The notes beneath the pieces were generated by a model. That model ran no database searches, had not been told where the DNA came from, and saw only the letters and a list, made by a program, of their open reading frames with translations. The position numbers and the translations under genes were made by a program. Below, piece by piece: positions 1-11,302 of a stretch of 64,000 bases of DNA; the stretch's first letter is position 1, and each line of letters opens with the position of its first letter. Origin of the DNA: Salticus scenicus (lineage: Eukaryota > Arthropoda > Arachnida > Araneae > Salticidae); NCBI GenBank assembly GCA_963930645.1, contig OZ005648.1:268037830-268101829 (forward strand). Direction: 5' to 3'.

Positions 1-455
1 ACTAAGAAGGGGTTTATGGTCAGTAATAATTTTAAATTTCTTACCAGCTAAATATTGAAGAAATTTAGTTACACCAAAAATTATACATAATGCTTCTTTG
101 CTGATTTGTGCGTAATTTCTTTCCGATTTATTAAATATCCTGGAAGGATAATAATCTGTATAAGGGTTCTAAAATTTTAGCTACATTAGGCAAAAGAGAT
201 GTATAATAAGACAATAATCCAAGAAATGAATGCAGTTGAGAAACATTTGTAGGTGAGGGAGTGTTTAACAATTGCAGATACTTTTTCCGGAATAGGTTGA
301 ATGCCATCTTTTGAAATTTTATGGTCTATGTAGCAAACTTTAGACAACATAAATTTAAATTTATCTTTATTTAATTTAATACCATGCTCAGAAAAGCATT
401 TCAGAATACATGACTCTTTCAATGTGTTCTTGTTCAGCACTAATTATAACATCAC
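1..455 (-). pseudogene. Gypsy-type retrotransposon RT/RNase H remnant
   Basis: On the - strand a broken reading frame runs from about 455 toward the window edge. The piece at 440-186 contains CFSEHGIKLNKDKFKFM, then a YIDHKISKDGI-like block and PIPEKVSAI. This is the palm-to-thumb segment typical of Ty3/Gypsy reverse transcriptase (GIKLN.DKC.F…YLGH.IS..GI.P.P.KV). Further toward position 1 a different frame reads as an RNase H-type stretch ending in a TDHKPL-like motif, so at least one frameshift separates them. The start lies near 455, where an unrelated repeat begins. The element continues beyond the left edge. It is clearly non-functional. Family level is confident, subfamily unknown. Confidence 0.75.
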
Positions 456-1397
456 AGGGTTGCCAACTGCTCTGATTTCTGCGGAGTTTCTCCAAAAAAT
501 TTTGAAAACTCCGCAATTTCATGATGTCATTTTTATGCTCCATAAATTCAGTCTTGACCACCTAGCTAAATATTTTTTACTAAAACCAATTTAAATAATT
601 ATCTGTCATAGTTAAGTAAACATCAAAAATCAAAAACCTAAGTCCACCTCTATTTAAGGGTCAATTTTTCTCGCTCCCAAAATTTCCTTTTTGGCTTTAA
701 TGCTGATTTACTTTGTTTCAATGCTCATGTACAAATGCATATCTCTGTTAAGGAGTACATTTTGTGAAAGCAGGTAATATTGTTTAAAACCCTTTCCGGC
801 ATAGTGTTGCAGCTTTAGCAACACCTAATTTTAATTCTTAAGTGCAAAAACTCATCCCAGAAACTTTTTATAGAATTTTTCTTCTGTATTATAAAGGTGA
901 AACTTCATTTATTTTTGGTTTTCCAATATTGTTCTTGAATTCTGGTGACTGTTTATTTTAAATGAGCAGAATTACTCTGTGCTGAAAAGAATTAACACTT
1001 GATGTGAATTGACCACTTTCTGTGTGTAACTCCTTTCAAAATACGCTCTTATTCAAAGCCATAACCAAAAAAAATTCGAAGGGAGTACATAGTTTTGAGT
1101 GTTAAAAATGAAGTTAATTTCGAAAATTCCAACAAATCTACAAAATTTCGGGGACCTTTTAAACTCCCAATCCCCCTCCCCTTCCCCTTGCTACAACCTT
1201 AATCATATTGCTTTCCAGTTTTAAAATTATAGCAGATATTTCCTATGAATATGTTAGTAGAGAAAAGAAGTTTTTAATACTAATTTATAGTTTATAATGT
1301 ACATATTATAGGTGCAATTCAGGCTTGGAAAAGTAAATTTTGTGTCTACCAATATTCAAGTAATAATTTAAAAAGCTTCTAAGAGAGTAGGTTGTTT

Positions 1398-1534
1398 TGC
1401 TGGACTTTGCGACATTTTTATTCAATAATCACCAATAATCTTGAGTAAATAGACGATTCTTCTATTATGTATATCAAATATCACTTCTGAAAATTATTGG
1501 TGAATATTGAATAAAAAAGTCACAAAGTCTGGCT
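1398..1534. mobile_element. Palindromic MITE with ~45-bp inverted arms
   Basis: The left arm reads TTGCTGGACTTTGCGAC, then TTTTTATTCAATAATCACC. The right arm (1486-1534) is its reverse complement with a few mismatches, leaving a short AT-rich centre. There is no coding capacity. The target duplication is unclear, so the superfamily is not assigned. Confidence 0.6.
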
Positions 1535-2174
1535 ATACTGGAGTAGTGTTGAATTTAAATATCAAAATTAAAATATTAAACAGGGTTTAGATTGAAAATT
1601 ACAAGCTAAACCTATTATTTTTACCGTGAGTTTTCAGTGGTCTTAATAAAGTCCACTTATTCATTCAGAGATGATGTTAAGTTGATTAATTTGATCTAGA
1701 ATATAAAAGAATTCCTAGAAACAAAATTACTGCAAAAAAAGCATTTAAAATGAAAACTAATATTAATGACGTATTACAAAGCAGGATACACTGTATTTCT
1801 TACTTAACATTTTCCGACATAGTTGAAAAGTGTTAGTCTATATGTCTGGTTTTCTGTCCGTCAACTCTTACTTCCGTAAATATTTAAGGAATTTTTTTAA
1901 TTTGATATGGTCATTCAAGTTTAATATGTGATGTTCTCAAATCACATTTTAATACTTTTATTTTGTACAGATCATAATGATGTCAAATCATAACTATTAA
2001 TTACATTTTATGTTTTTAGTTGCAGTTCCCATTAATGTATTTCAAAACATGCATGCACCCATGTGTTATTAAAAACCTTTTTTTTTCTTTTTTTTTTAAT
2101 CTTTCAAAATTTCACCTTGTAGTAATTATAAATAAATTATTGCAACAATTTCTTAATGCAGTCTAATGCATCTA

Positions 2175-2278
2175 CTGAATGAACACTAATATTACGATTG
2201 TAAATTTTTCCTTGATCTGGAATAACATCTCGAAAAATCATAGCCCTCCCCAAAAGTGAAGTTCTGTATCTGCCACTG
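2175..2278 (+). mobile_element. 5'-truncated copy of the CAGTGGCGGATC hAT-type MITE
   Basis: Matches the inner and 3' part of the MITE at 7245-7413, including the GTAAATTTTT block, a TCTGGAATAACATCT block, CCTCCCCAAAAGTGAAGTTC and the terminal TCTGCCACTG. The 5' inverted end is missing. It has the same orientation as the 7245 copy. Confidence 0.6.
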
Positions 2279-4190
2279 TTGCATGTAGCTCTTGCCAAAA
2301 TAAACCCAAATCAAGTTCCACCCAGATCTGATGGATGGTAAGATCATTATAGAATAGAGGTGCACAACCTGCGGCCCGCGGAAGGACAGACATTTTAGCT
2401 TGTATTAATCATCAGCAGGAGAGAAAAAATGAAAAAGAAAGAAAGAAAAAATATTTTATTTATTGCAGTTGTAAAACTAGCATTTACAAAAACTTTTTGT
2501 TGTTTGTGGGCGGGTGGGTGGGTGTGGGGGGAAATTGTAGGTTTATATGCATATTTCTGTTTTAGAGCTAAGTTTTCCATCCTATTTCTCAATAATGTAA
2601 CCCACAGTATGTTCCTTTATTTTTTATTGGAAAAATCATGGAATAATCTATTGGTAAGTGATTTTTATTTACCTGAGAAGATTAAAAACTGAAAAATGTA
2701 ACAGTAAGTAAGTAAAAGCTCTCTCGCCCCCTTTTTTTTTTTTTTTTTTTTTTTAATCTTTTCCTTATGTGTGTTAAAATTAATGATGAAGAAGTGTACA
2801 TTTTTAATAGTAATTAGTTTCTATTAAAAAACTTCAAATGTGCAGTTAGTCGAATTTATTTCTGTCTGGCGACATGAAAAAGAAATACAAGTCCAGTGGG
2901 TTCTTATTATTTTGTAAAACTGATAAAAAACACCGACTGCGATAATGATGACTATCATTTAGGATTTATGAAGTTGCAAACAGAAATGGGGTAGTGGCTA
3001 AAAGAATGTGTAGATAAAACCAAGATTTTCAGTGGTTGTGCATGTACTGGGGTTACGTTTGCAAAAATATAAGCTGTATCACAGAATTTCAGCAGTATAT
3101 TCGGTTGCTTATGGTAACTATTATGATAGTTTAGGTCAGGGCCCGAAATTTCAACTCAGATTACACTCGCTGAAAAAACAATTTACTCGCCACAAAATAG
3201 GATAGACACATACGATTTTTTACCTATTTTGGGAGATTTTTTCCTAATTATTTGAAATGCTTTTACAAATATGGATAAAATTTTGAGTAATAAAATGGTC
3301 TCATATATATCATAATCAGCTATAATTAAAAATCATTTTAATGTATTGCATTAGATATTTCAAAAAGACTGAAATATCTAAGATCATAAATGTGAAAAGT
3401 CAAAGTGCTTTTTCAAACAATATTAAATCAAAATATTTTTCCCATGAAAGATTTCCACTTTTATTTTAACTTTTTATATCAGAAATGTCTTATTCGTCCA
3501 ATTTATTTTTCCAATTAGACGAAATGCCGATGTATATGACATGCTCATTGTTGTCATTTAAAACGGCTATTTCCGAATAACTTTTCTCAATAATATCCTT
3601 GCTAACAACCTCATTAGAAACACAATTCTTTGGCGTTTGAGTACAAAATTGGAAAAGTTTTGACTGTTTTTTGGTCATTATTCTACAATAGAAACATTAG
3701 TATCTGAAAAAGTACTCGGGTTCATTCTCATTCCATCCCATGCTTCCTTGAATTATGCGTGAATAACGAATGTGTAAATTTTCGTATTTCTCTTCTTAAG
3801 GATTGTGGAAAAGAAGTAGGTAGAGCACAGAGTGGCGAGCAAAGAGACTCATTGTTCTTCTGTTCTCTCCCTGCTTGGGGGGGGGGGGGGGAACTGCTGT
3901 AGAGATTTGAACTTGGATAAAAGTGTGAATCCTGAAAAACTGGAAATTTAGTTAGATTCATGAAAATGTTTCTTGTTTATTTCGTATTTAATTCTTCTTT
4001 TATTACAGATATAATTTGTTTTATAAGACTTTCATGATATTGTTAAACCTCTAAGCACCCGAGGGGTGCGTCTATTGTAATGTTTTCACTGTAAAGTTCT
4101 TTATAATGTACTAAAACAGTGGATTTTTCACTATTTTAGTGAATTTTAAAGATAAATTTCATGACTATTATATATGACATTTATACTTAA

Positions 4191-4447
4191 CAGGGGTGAA
4201 ACTTTTCAGGGGCTACCCCTGAATTCAAAGTTTTTGAAAATTTTGCTGTCTTTAAATTTCCAAATAAATTACTTTGTTTTTACAGAATTTCTCGTTTTGA
4301 ATGTTTAAGTTGCCTTATAATGTATTACAAAGTCCATAAATGTTATTTAATATAGGTAGCCATATGATATATCATTAATAAATGGCCCCTATCTGTATGT
4401 AAGGAAGAGTTTACAGGGTTTTTGCAAGCTAGGTAGTTTCACCCCTG
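4191..4447. mobile_element. 257-bp MITE with CAGGGGTGAAACT ends
   Basis: Perfect 13-bp terminal inverted repeats: CAGGGGTGAAACT at 4191 and AGTTTCACCCCTG ending at 4447. It is flanked directly on both sides by ACTTAA (4185-4190 and 4448-4453), a 6-bp direct repeat that looks like a target-site duplication. The ends resemble hAT, but 6 bp is not the usual 8-bp hAT duplication. No ORF. Confidence 0.7.
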
Positions 4448-5097
4448 ACTTAAAGAAACAAGCTTAAAATCTATAATTATGCACATTTTAAATATATGTC
4501 TATTAGGGGACAATGACAAACAATCGCAAAAACACGTTAATGAGTGTTATAGGGTTACATAATATTTTAGCACTATAGAATGAATTATTTTCTTAAATTT
4601 TAAGTATAAAATTGCACAATAATTATTAATTTTGCATTTACTTACAATTTTTTTTTTTTTTTCTTTTTTTCTTTTTTAATTCTAATTATTGAAAAATTTA
4701 AATTTTAGAAATTTATACTTATGAGAAATGTTATATGGCCACAGCTAGGCTTGTAATTAGCGAAAAGAATTTTATCCTTTATATGTTTTGTATCATTCTT
4801 TGAAAAGTGACCTCCATTTGTTGGGAAGAAAGAGGAATAATCTTTTTTGTGTGAAAGAATGTGTTGATTGTTTTGGCAATTTAATGTATCATATTTTAGT
4901 TTATAATCTTGTTGAGGTTTATTGTATCATTTGGTTTTTGATTAGTTTGAATTCATTCTAGCATAAGATGTTCAAAAATTTTCATTTATATAATATTCTG
5001 GATAAAGTTTTAAATTGATAATTTGATTCTGGTAAGTATCATAAGTATATTAATCTAATTCTACTTATTTTTTAATCCACTCATTTTATTTTTCTAG

Positions 5098-5215
5098 GGT
5101 ATAAAATATAGCTTAAAGAAAGCTTTTGAAGAAGCTCAAGAACTTAATTCTGCCCATTTTAAAAAATATCAAGACAAATTGAGATCTATCAATCCTCCAT
5201 GTGTCCCATTTTTCG
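5098..5215 (+). CDS. Sos: Sos (Son of sevenless) exon, Ras-GEF domain, part 1
   Basis: Internal coding exon of the Ras guanine-nucleotide exchange factor Sos, which loads GTP onto Ras at the plasma membrane downstream of receptor tyrosine kinases. It is preceded by a pyrimidine tract and AG (5096-5097) and followed by GTAAG at 5216. The 39 complete codons read in frame from GGT at 5098 and end in the phase-1 base of a glycine codon. The peptide ends with the signature LRSINPPCVPFF, identical in wording to the known Sos catalytic domain, and is preceded by a helix (KKAFEEAQEL). The next exon completes the glycine and continues as MYLTNIL. Family identity is near certain. Exon limits are inferred from splice consensus and protein continuity. 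Upstream exons are not in the window. Confidence 0.93.
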
Positions 5216-6179
5216 GTAAGTTTTCATTTTATCTTATTGTGTAATTTCTCTCGCACACACATACATACTTTCTGTTTGAATAATATAAAATGCTATTTTG
5301 TTTATGATTTTTTTTAATCAATAGTGCCATTCAATAGTCTCCTGCTCCTAACCCCCAAGGAAATGCTTGTCTTCCCCGACTCACTTTGCTTGCCAATTCC
5401 TGCAAGGCTATACCTGCTTGATTGCAGCTGTACCTTTCACTGAATAGGGATATTAATAGTACATGATGCAAGACAAAAGCAGAATTATACTATAGAATTT
5501 TCCATATTTGATATCACATTGAAATATACATAATTTAATATTGTATTGCCGGTTTAAATGAAATATGTCAGTAATCTGTCTTAACATTCGATAACTTAAT
5601 AGTAACTTGCTATCATCTTGGGCAGAAGTATATGCCAAACACACAACATAAACAACAGCGGCCTTTTTTTTTTTTTTTAAGAATAAAAAGAAAATCTTTA
5701 TATCTATACCATTTAGCAGTATAGCTTTCGTATGACTCCTTTGGCAACGTATAAATTTTTTTCACTGTTTGCCAATGAATTTTTTGCTATAATTTCTTGT
5801 TTAAAAAAATCTAGTACCTATATTTTTTACTGTTGCATTTTTTAGTTAATTTATGACAGTAATATATCATTTCCAATGCACAGCTAGATTTAAAAAGAAA
5901 TAAAGATACAATTTTTAAAAATGCATTTTTTCTGTAATATTTATTTAGTCACATTGATAATAAATTTGTGAATATTGTAGATATTTATTATTATTATTTG
6001 CAGTATCTATATTTTTAATGGACGACTAGAGTTAAAATGGCTATTGTGGTTGCAGAAATGTTCTTGTTGAAAAATGACTGAGTTACTTCAGCACTAAATT
6101 CAAAAGTTGCCAAGGGGGGGCCATACTAAAGCTGTACCCATTTAACCAACAATCTAAATATGTTCTGAGTTCAAAAACT

Positions 6180-7199
6180 AAATCTTTACATAAACAACCG
6201 GTGACTGTTGTTTAAGTAGATCAAATGTTTTTGTGCAACGCAAAAATTTTTTGGATGGAAGAGATACGTTGGAAGATGATCAGTGTAGTGGAAGACCAAT
6301 TTCATCTAAAGACACCTGAAGTTATTGAGAAAGTATGAAATTCCATAATAAACGATTATTGTGCGACACTGAGAATGATGGAGGACTCTTTAAACATCAA
6401 CAAAAAAACAATTCGAACCATCCTGCATGAAGATTTGGGCAAAACAAAAGTGTGTGCTAAATTTGTTCCACCTCTGAACAAAAAGCAATGAGAAGTGCAC
6501 ATTGCAGAAACATTATTTCAGCTGCTGAAAATGATCCAAACTTCTTGAAGTCCATTGTTACAGGTGATGAAATGTGGTGTTTCCAACATGATCCTGAAAC
6601 AAAGCGACAATGTGTGGAATGGAAGTTACAGAATTCAACGCAAGCCAAAAAAACGAGCAAAGTTCCATCCAAAATAAAAACAATGCTCGTTACATTCTTC
6701 TGTAGTAAAGGTGTTATCCACAACGAATTTGTTCCAACTGTACAAACAACTACAGGTGAATACTACTTAGTTGTTTTAAAGCGTTTGATGGCCAGAATTC
6801 ATCCAAACTATCAGACTAAAAAGCAGTTGGTGTTTGTTACACGACAATGCACCCAGTCACACCTCCCTTATTGTTTGTCGAATTTTGCAAAAAATAATGT
6901 ATGTGTGTTGAACCATCCACTGTATTCACCTGATTTAGTACCGTGTGGCTGCTCCTTATTCCCAAAACTTAAAATGAAGTTAAAAGGGTGTTATTTTGAG
7001 GATATTTCGACCATACAAGCAGCTTCAATGCGTACTTTGCAGGCCATGTACAACAGACGTCCGATTCATTAATAAATCGCTGTAAAAAGTGCATTGAAGC
7101 CAGAGAGTCCTATTTTTAATAAAAAATCAAACAGGTATTAATTTCTTGTTTTCATTTCTTCTTACAGACCCAGTCTTAAAACTTATTTGACACGCTGTG
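6180..7199 (+). pseudogene. Dead mariner (Tc1/mariner) transposase
   Basis: Decayed mariner-family transposase in several + strand frames. Around 6255-6315 the end of the DNA-binding domain reads RDTLEDDQCSGRP. The longest open piece (6488-7072, 194 aa) begins the catalytic part and contains TGDEMWCFQHDPETKRQ with the first catalytic Asp. The block that normally reads HDNA..H is TRQCTQSH, and the D of PCD (YSPDL.PCD…LFPK) is Gly, so two of three catalytic aspartates are lost. A C-terminal piece (KKCIEARESYF) follows in another frame. The right terminus ends at 7199 with TA at 7200-7201. I could not find the matching left inverted repeat. It lies in a Sos intron and is non-functional. Confidence 0.8.
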
Positions 7200-7244
7200 T
7201 ACTTCAGTTACCCTACGGTAGTTCAATAATGATAATGAAAGTAA

Positions 7245-7413
7245 CAGTGGCGGATTTAAGGGAGGGGCTAGGGGCTGAAGCCCCCCCCCCCCCCAAAAAA
7301 AAAAACACTGTCATTCATAATTGAATTTTGTAATTGTAAATTTTTTATTGGTCTAGAATAACACTTTGAAAAATCTTAGACCCCCCAAAAGTCAAGTTCT
7401 GGATCCGCCACTG
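7245..7413. mobile_element. hAT-type MITE, CAGTGGCGGAT ends, 8-bp TSD
   Basis: 169-bp element starting CAGTGGCGGAT and ending ATCCGCCACTG. The flanking direct repeat GAAAGTAA (7237-7244 and 7414-7421) is a perfect 8-bp target-site duplication, as expected for hAT transposition. It carries an internal poly-C/poly-A junction. There is no ORF. The same family recurs at 50500-50651 (reverse orientation) and 2175-2278. Confidence 0.88.
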
Positions 7414-7421
7414 GAAAGTAA

Positions 7422-8843
7422 AAAGAAATTATAGGTAATTCTTAGTTGCTTCAATTTTCATTTCTGTTGGTATCTGTTATAATGGCTAATAGATTTAAGA
7501 AAAAGAAAACAATTAATCATATATGTTATTGTTACACTATTATAAATTTGTGTAATTTTCATATCAAAAAGAATTATTTTTAAGTGAAATGTTCATCTTT
7601 TTTCAGGCATGTACTTAACAAATATTCTTCATATTGAGGAAGGTAACCCTGATTTTCTGCCTAATGTTGACGGTTTGATCAATTTCAGCAAAAGACGTAA
7701 AGTTGCTGAAATTACTGGAGAAATTCAACAATATCAGAATCAACCATACTGCCTTAAACTTCAGCCAGATATTAGGGTAATTAAATATGCATTATTTATG
7801 TTAATGTTGCATTTAGTTATGAAGTATTTTTTTTCCCATAATCGTTGTAAGAAACTATATTCAAATTCAAGCATTTTCTCAATATTTTGCATTTGTATCA
7901 GTCAAATCAAATCAATCACAAACTGAAAATATCAGGGACTGAGTCACATGGAGCAGCGGTCGCCAACCTTTCTGACTTCAAGGATCATTTAGTGGTCATA
8001 AATATATTTATATTAATTATTATTTAAAATGCTAATTGCTTAATAAAAATAATTAGTAATAATCTTATAAATTAAATCTTTCCATTTGATATTATAAAAT
8101 TTCAAGTAAAAGTAGCAGTATACAATAACTTATTATACCAATTTAAATTTCCTATTTATCTCAGGTACTACTTTGAGTGTTACTTATATAAATTATTTAA
8201 GGTTTTATATTTTTATCTTAATAATTTTACAAGTAACATCTTATAAAATGTATTTGTTTATTTTTGTGATTAACTATGGGTAAATTACTCATCAACTTAG
8301 TCTACAATTATCTTTTGCACAAGGCTCCAGGAATTTGAATAAAAACTGATCATCAGTAAAAATTTCTGGTAGCCAGTAAAAAATATCTGCCTGTCTTTAT
8401 TTTATTTATTTATTTATTTATTTCAATTTTAAAATTTACTTGAATATAGAAATTAAAATTCTATGCATAGAAACCAAATATTTACTATGACTGGAAGATG
8501 CATCATGCAAAATCTTAAAATCGTCAAACCTGTTTTATTATTTTTTCTAAACTGATACACCATCAGCATTGATACATCATTACACTGCCACAACGATTCA
8601 GCACCAGGTTGTAAAGCACGCATGAACAGAAGTGGTGTGAATCAATTTCCTAAAACTGTACATTGATGGAACTGCGAGTTGTGAAATATGCATGGAGGAA
8701 AGTGGTGTAAATTCCTTAATGATGTACCGATTCAACAGTGTCTCAAAATGTGCTGAGAGGAGCAGGAATCAAATGGCACAAGTTAAGTATAACTTCAACA
8801 GTGGAATCAGTGCCATTTCTGGAACCAATTTTTTCACCAAACT

Positions 8844-8880
<37 letters not shown>

Positions 8881-8938
8881 GTTTCCTTAAAAATATCTTT
8901 AAAGTATTTTTTTTTTTTTTTTTTTTTTCTTTATAAAA
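7422..8938 (+). other. Intron sequence, low-information
   Basis: Apart from the Sos exon at 7607-7776 I see no gene. A hAT-like terminus (CAGCGGTCGCCAACCTTTC) begins at 7955 with no partner end found. 8580-8760 holds two imperfect repeats of about 75 bp. 8850-8928 is a poly-A tract followed by poly-T. Confidence 0.5.
7607..7776 (+). CDS. Sos: Sos exon, Ras-GEF domain, part 2
   Basis: Second visible Sos exon. The acceptor is TTTTTTCAG ending at 7606. The first two bases (GC) complete the glycine split by the preceding intron, then ATG TAC begins MYLTNIL. It encodes HIEEGNP, then INFSKRRKVAEITGEIQQYQ and NQPYC, the most conserved stretch of the Sos catalytic core. This includes the end of the Ras-GEF (CDC25) domain that supports the helical hairpin used to open the Ras nucleotide site. 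The exon ends after AGG (Arg) at 7776, with the donor GTAATT at 7777, phase 0. The ATG at 7609 is an internal methionine, not a start codon. The following intron is 20.5 kb because of inserted elements. Confidence 0.95.
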
Positions 8939-8939
8939 A

Positions 8940-9015
8940 TTTTGTAAATTACAGGCATAAGATTTTTCCGCAGATCTGCGATTTTCCGCTTTTATGTGAT
9001 TTCTGTTAATTCCAT

Positions 9016-9052
<37 letters not shown>

Positions 9053-9200
9053 AACTCCAATAATGATCAGTGTTCAAGGTCTCCACGAAATACTTTAGAT
9101 TCTGAATCTTTCTCCATCCAAAATATAAATGTCAGTATTCATTTTAAACGTGCTTTATCAGATTCTGTAACATATAAAAGAACAGAATTATTCAATATAG
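8940..9200. repeat. Copy of the ~180-bp dispersed monomer
   Basis: Contains the family landmarks AATGATCAGTGTTCAAGG, TCTTTCTCCATCCAAAATAT, ATTCATTTTAAACGTGCTTT and AGATTCTGTAAC…AGAACAGAATT. The same ordered landmarks recur near 25630-25810, 27185-27290, 41050-41470, 54480-54910 and 60960-61450. Confidence 0.6.
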
Positions 9201-9708
9201 CAGGCTACACCCGCTTCGCTGGTCACTATTTTTAAATGAATCACAATAATTAATGAATTCTCAAAATTGCATTAATTTGTATCATGTGATAAAAAAAGAG
9301 AAAAAAAAAATTCTGATCGGGAAAAATGTCGCACCGGGTCCCCACTGCCTTCGGCAGCATAGACCCGTGAGCTGCGCGCACGTATTCCTTCATTATCCTT
9401 ATGACTTCTCAAAATTCAATGTTATTACTCATAAACTTTCATTCTCAAGAAAAGGAATTAAAATATATCATTTAGCATCGGGTAAAAACTCACACCAGGA
9501 CGCCACTGCCTTCAGCAGCGCAGACCGATGCGTGCTGCGTGCGCACGCTTGAGGATATACGTGTGCTGTACACGCATATTCCTTCTCAACTCAAACTTTT
9601 ATTATTAAGAAAAAAAAAAAAAAAAATCTTTTATCATCGGGTAAAAACTCGCACCGGGTCCCAAACCCATGCGCGCTGCGCGCCTATTCCTTCCCCACCG
9701 TTCCAGCC
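9200..9708. repeat. Left part of interspersed repeat (copy A), GC-rich ~158-bp units
   Basis: Three GC-rich units start near 9332, 9490 and 9648. Each begins like GCACCGGGTCCC, and the first two contain CACTGCCTTCGGCAGC or a close variant followed by a GCTGCGCGCACG-like block. The sequence is interrupted at 9709 by the Copia dimer and resumes at 22617, as shown by the cagcc duplication at both edges. Confidence 0.6.
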
Positions 9709-10782
9709 TGTTGGAAAAATTTAAATTCCATTTTAAATTTTTAGTAGCAGATATATTAATTGCATAAGTGGAAGCCAGATTTTTGTTGTTTTAAAAATTA
9801 CTGTTTGATTAAAATGATTTAGCAATTAAAACAGAATCATATCTTAACAACAAACAAATTTATTTGAACTCAAAACGTAACAAAAGGTTAGAGTTTAGAT
9901 AATATACAACATGATAATAAAGGACTTAACATTTAAAATATATATGCATTGCTAGGCAACTTAAATGAACAAAAGACATCTTTAAACGTAAAGAAAATGA
10001 TGTTTTAAATGTCAATTTGAAACATATCGTTCTAACACTAGCACTAATTCAAAATAACTTTAAACAATACTTAATCAGATTAACTCCAGGAAACCAGGGC
10101 AGCAAAAAATTGAAAAACATCTTTTACAAAACTACATATTAATTCACGACCAGCGTGAAAAAGAAATGAAATCGCGAACTCGGCGTTTCAAAATAAAAAA
10201 ACTGCTTTAACAGCACTAAACCATCTCTAAAGAGATGCAAGAGGCAAGAGAGAGAGAACAAACGTTCACTACAGCTTTTATACTGATCAAAAGATACTAC
10301 CTACGGCAGACAGGAAACGTCATAACAAATCAGCGTCTACCACGATAGTCAAAACACGGGAAAGCCCGATGATTGACAGTGACGTCAAACGCATCGGACA
10401 ATGACCTACTTCCGGCAGACATACGGAAGTAGCGATAAGCAAAAACACTCCCGGTCGAAAAGCCGGAGGAACGTAAACAAACGATGTCTCTATATTTATT
10501 AGTGCTAGTAGAAAGTTTTAATGACTTAAAGATAAATTGTGAAACTAACCAGCTGTTCAAGTAAACAAGCTGGAAAACTGTAAGTAAAGATTAGATAAAT
10601 TAATTTATAACTATATTTAAGTAAACAATTAATGAAATTCTAAACGTTCATTTATAATAATTAGCAAAGTTAAAGGCTATTTAACACAGCAAGTTTTTTT
10701 TAAAAAAAATAAAAATAAGTTAAAGAAAAAGTGATTAAACTTAAAATTTTGAAACAGCATGGAAAAAAAAAATATCCTAACA
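9709..10782 (-). repeat. Copia LTR 1 (3' LTR of left unit)
   Basis: 1074 bp, TGTTGG…CTAACA. It is preceded by the target duplication CAGCC and followed by the polypurine tract of the left unit. Private differences from the other two LTRs include CGCGAACT (others CGCCAACT) near 10172 and AAACGTAAAG (others AAACTTAAAG) near 9985. The 76-codon open frame at 10330-10560 recurs in all three LTRs but looks non-coding. Confidence 0.93.
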
Positions 10783-10795
10783 GTGCCCCCCACCA
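10783..10795 (-). other. Copia polypurine tract, left unit
   Basis: On the - strand GGTGGGGGGCAC lies immediately upstream of the 3' LTR (LTR 1). Position and purine content fit the plus-strand primer of reverse transcription. The same sequence abuts LTR 2 at 16702-16714. Confidence 0.75.
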
Positions 10796-11302
10796 TGATG
10801 TTTCGAAAAAAAAAACCCCATATATACATATATAGTTGCCAAACAATTTACAAAAAAAAATTTCTTCAAGTATATACAACAATGTAGTTTTCATAGGTCT
10901 TGACAATTTTAAATCTTCAAGCAAGGCCTGAGGAACTCCAAAACAAGCAGATGTCAGGGCGTCTAAAAGACATTCAGAAATAGTCCAGCAAAACCATTTT
11001 CAGAGATCAACAATATCACGTATTCAGTACAAGTAACAACTGGAAAAATTGAATGACAATGATTATTATACAGATATACAAGACATGCATTTTCCCACTC
11101 TCATTGTGAAAACTATAACATAATATAATACATAATAATCAATACACGTATAACATACACGTAAGTACATTCTCGCAGGCCTGCTAACACTCATACCAAA
11201 TTATAAGAAACTTTTTTTAAACTATGTTTAACATTACAAAGACAATGAAAGCTAGAAAACACCCCAAGTATATAAAGGAAACATATTCCAAAAAAAATTA
11301 AT

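Noticed and set aside
3490..3678. 62-codon - frame near a CAGGGCCCGAAATTT terminus at 3138
   Set aside because: It may be a hAT fragment, but the protein has no motif I recognise and no partner end was found.
8692..8880. 62-codon + frame ending in a lysine run
   Set aside because: The lysines come from a poly-A tract and the rest is unrecognised repeat sequence.
10330..10560. 76-codon - strand frame present in all three LTRs
   Set aside because: Located inside the LTR, no motif. Conserved only because the LTRs are near identical.
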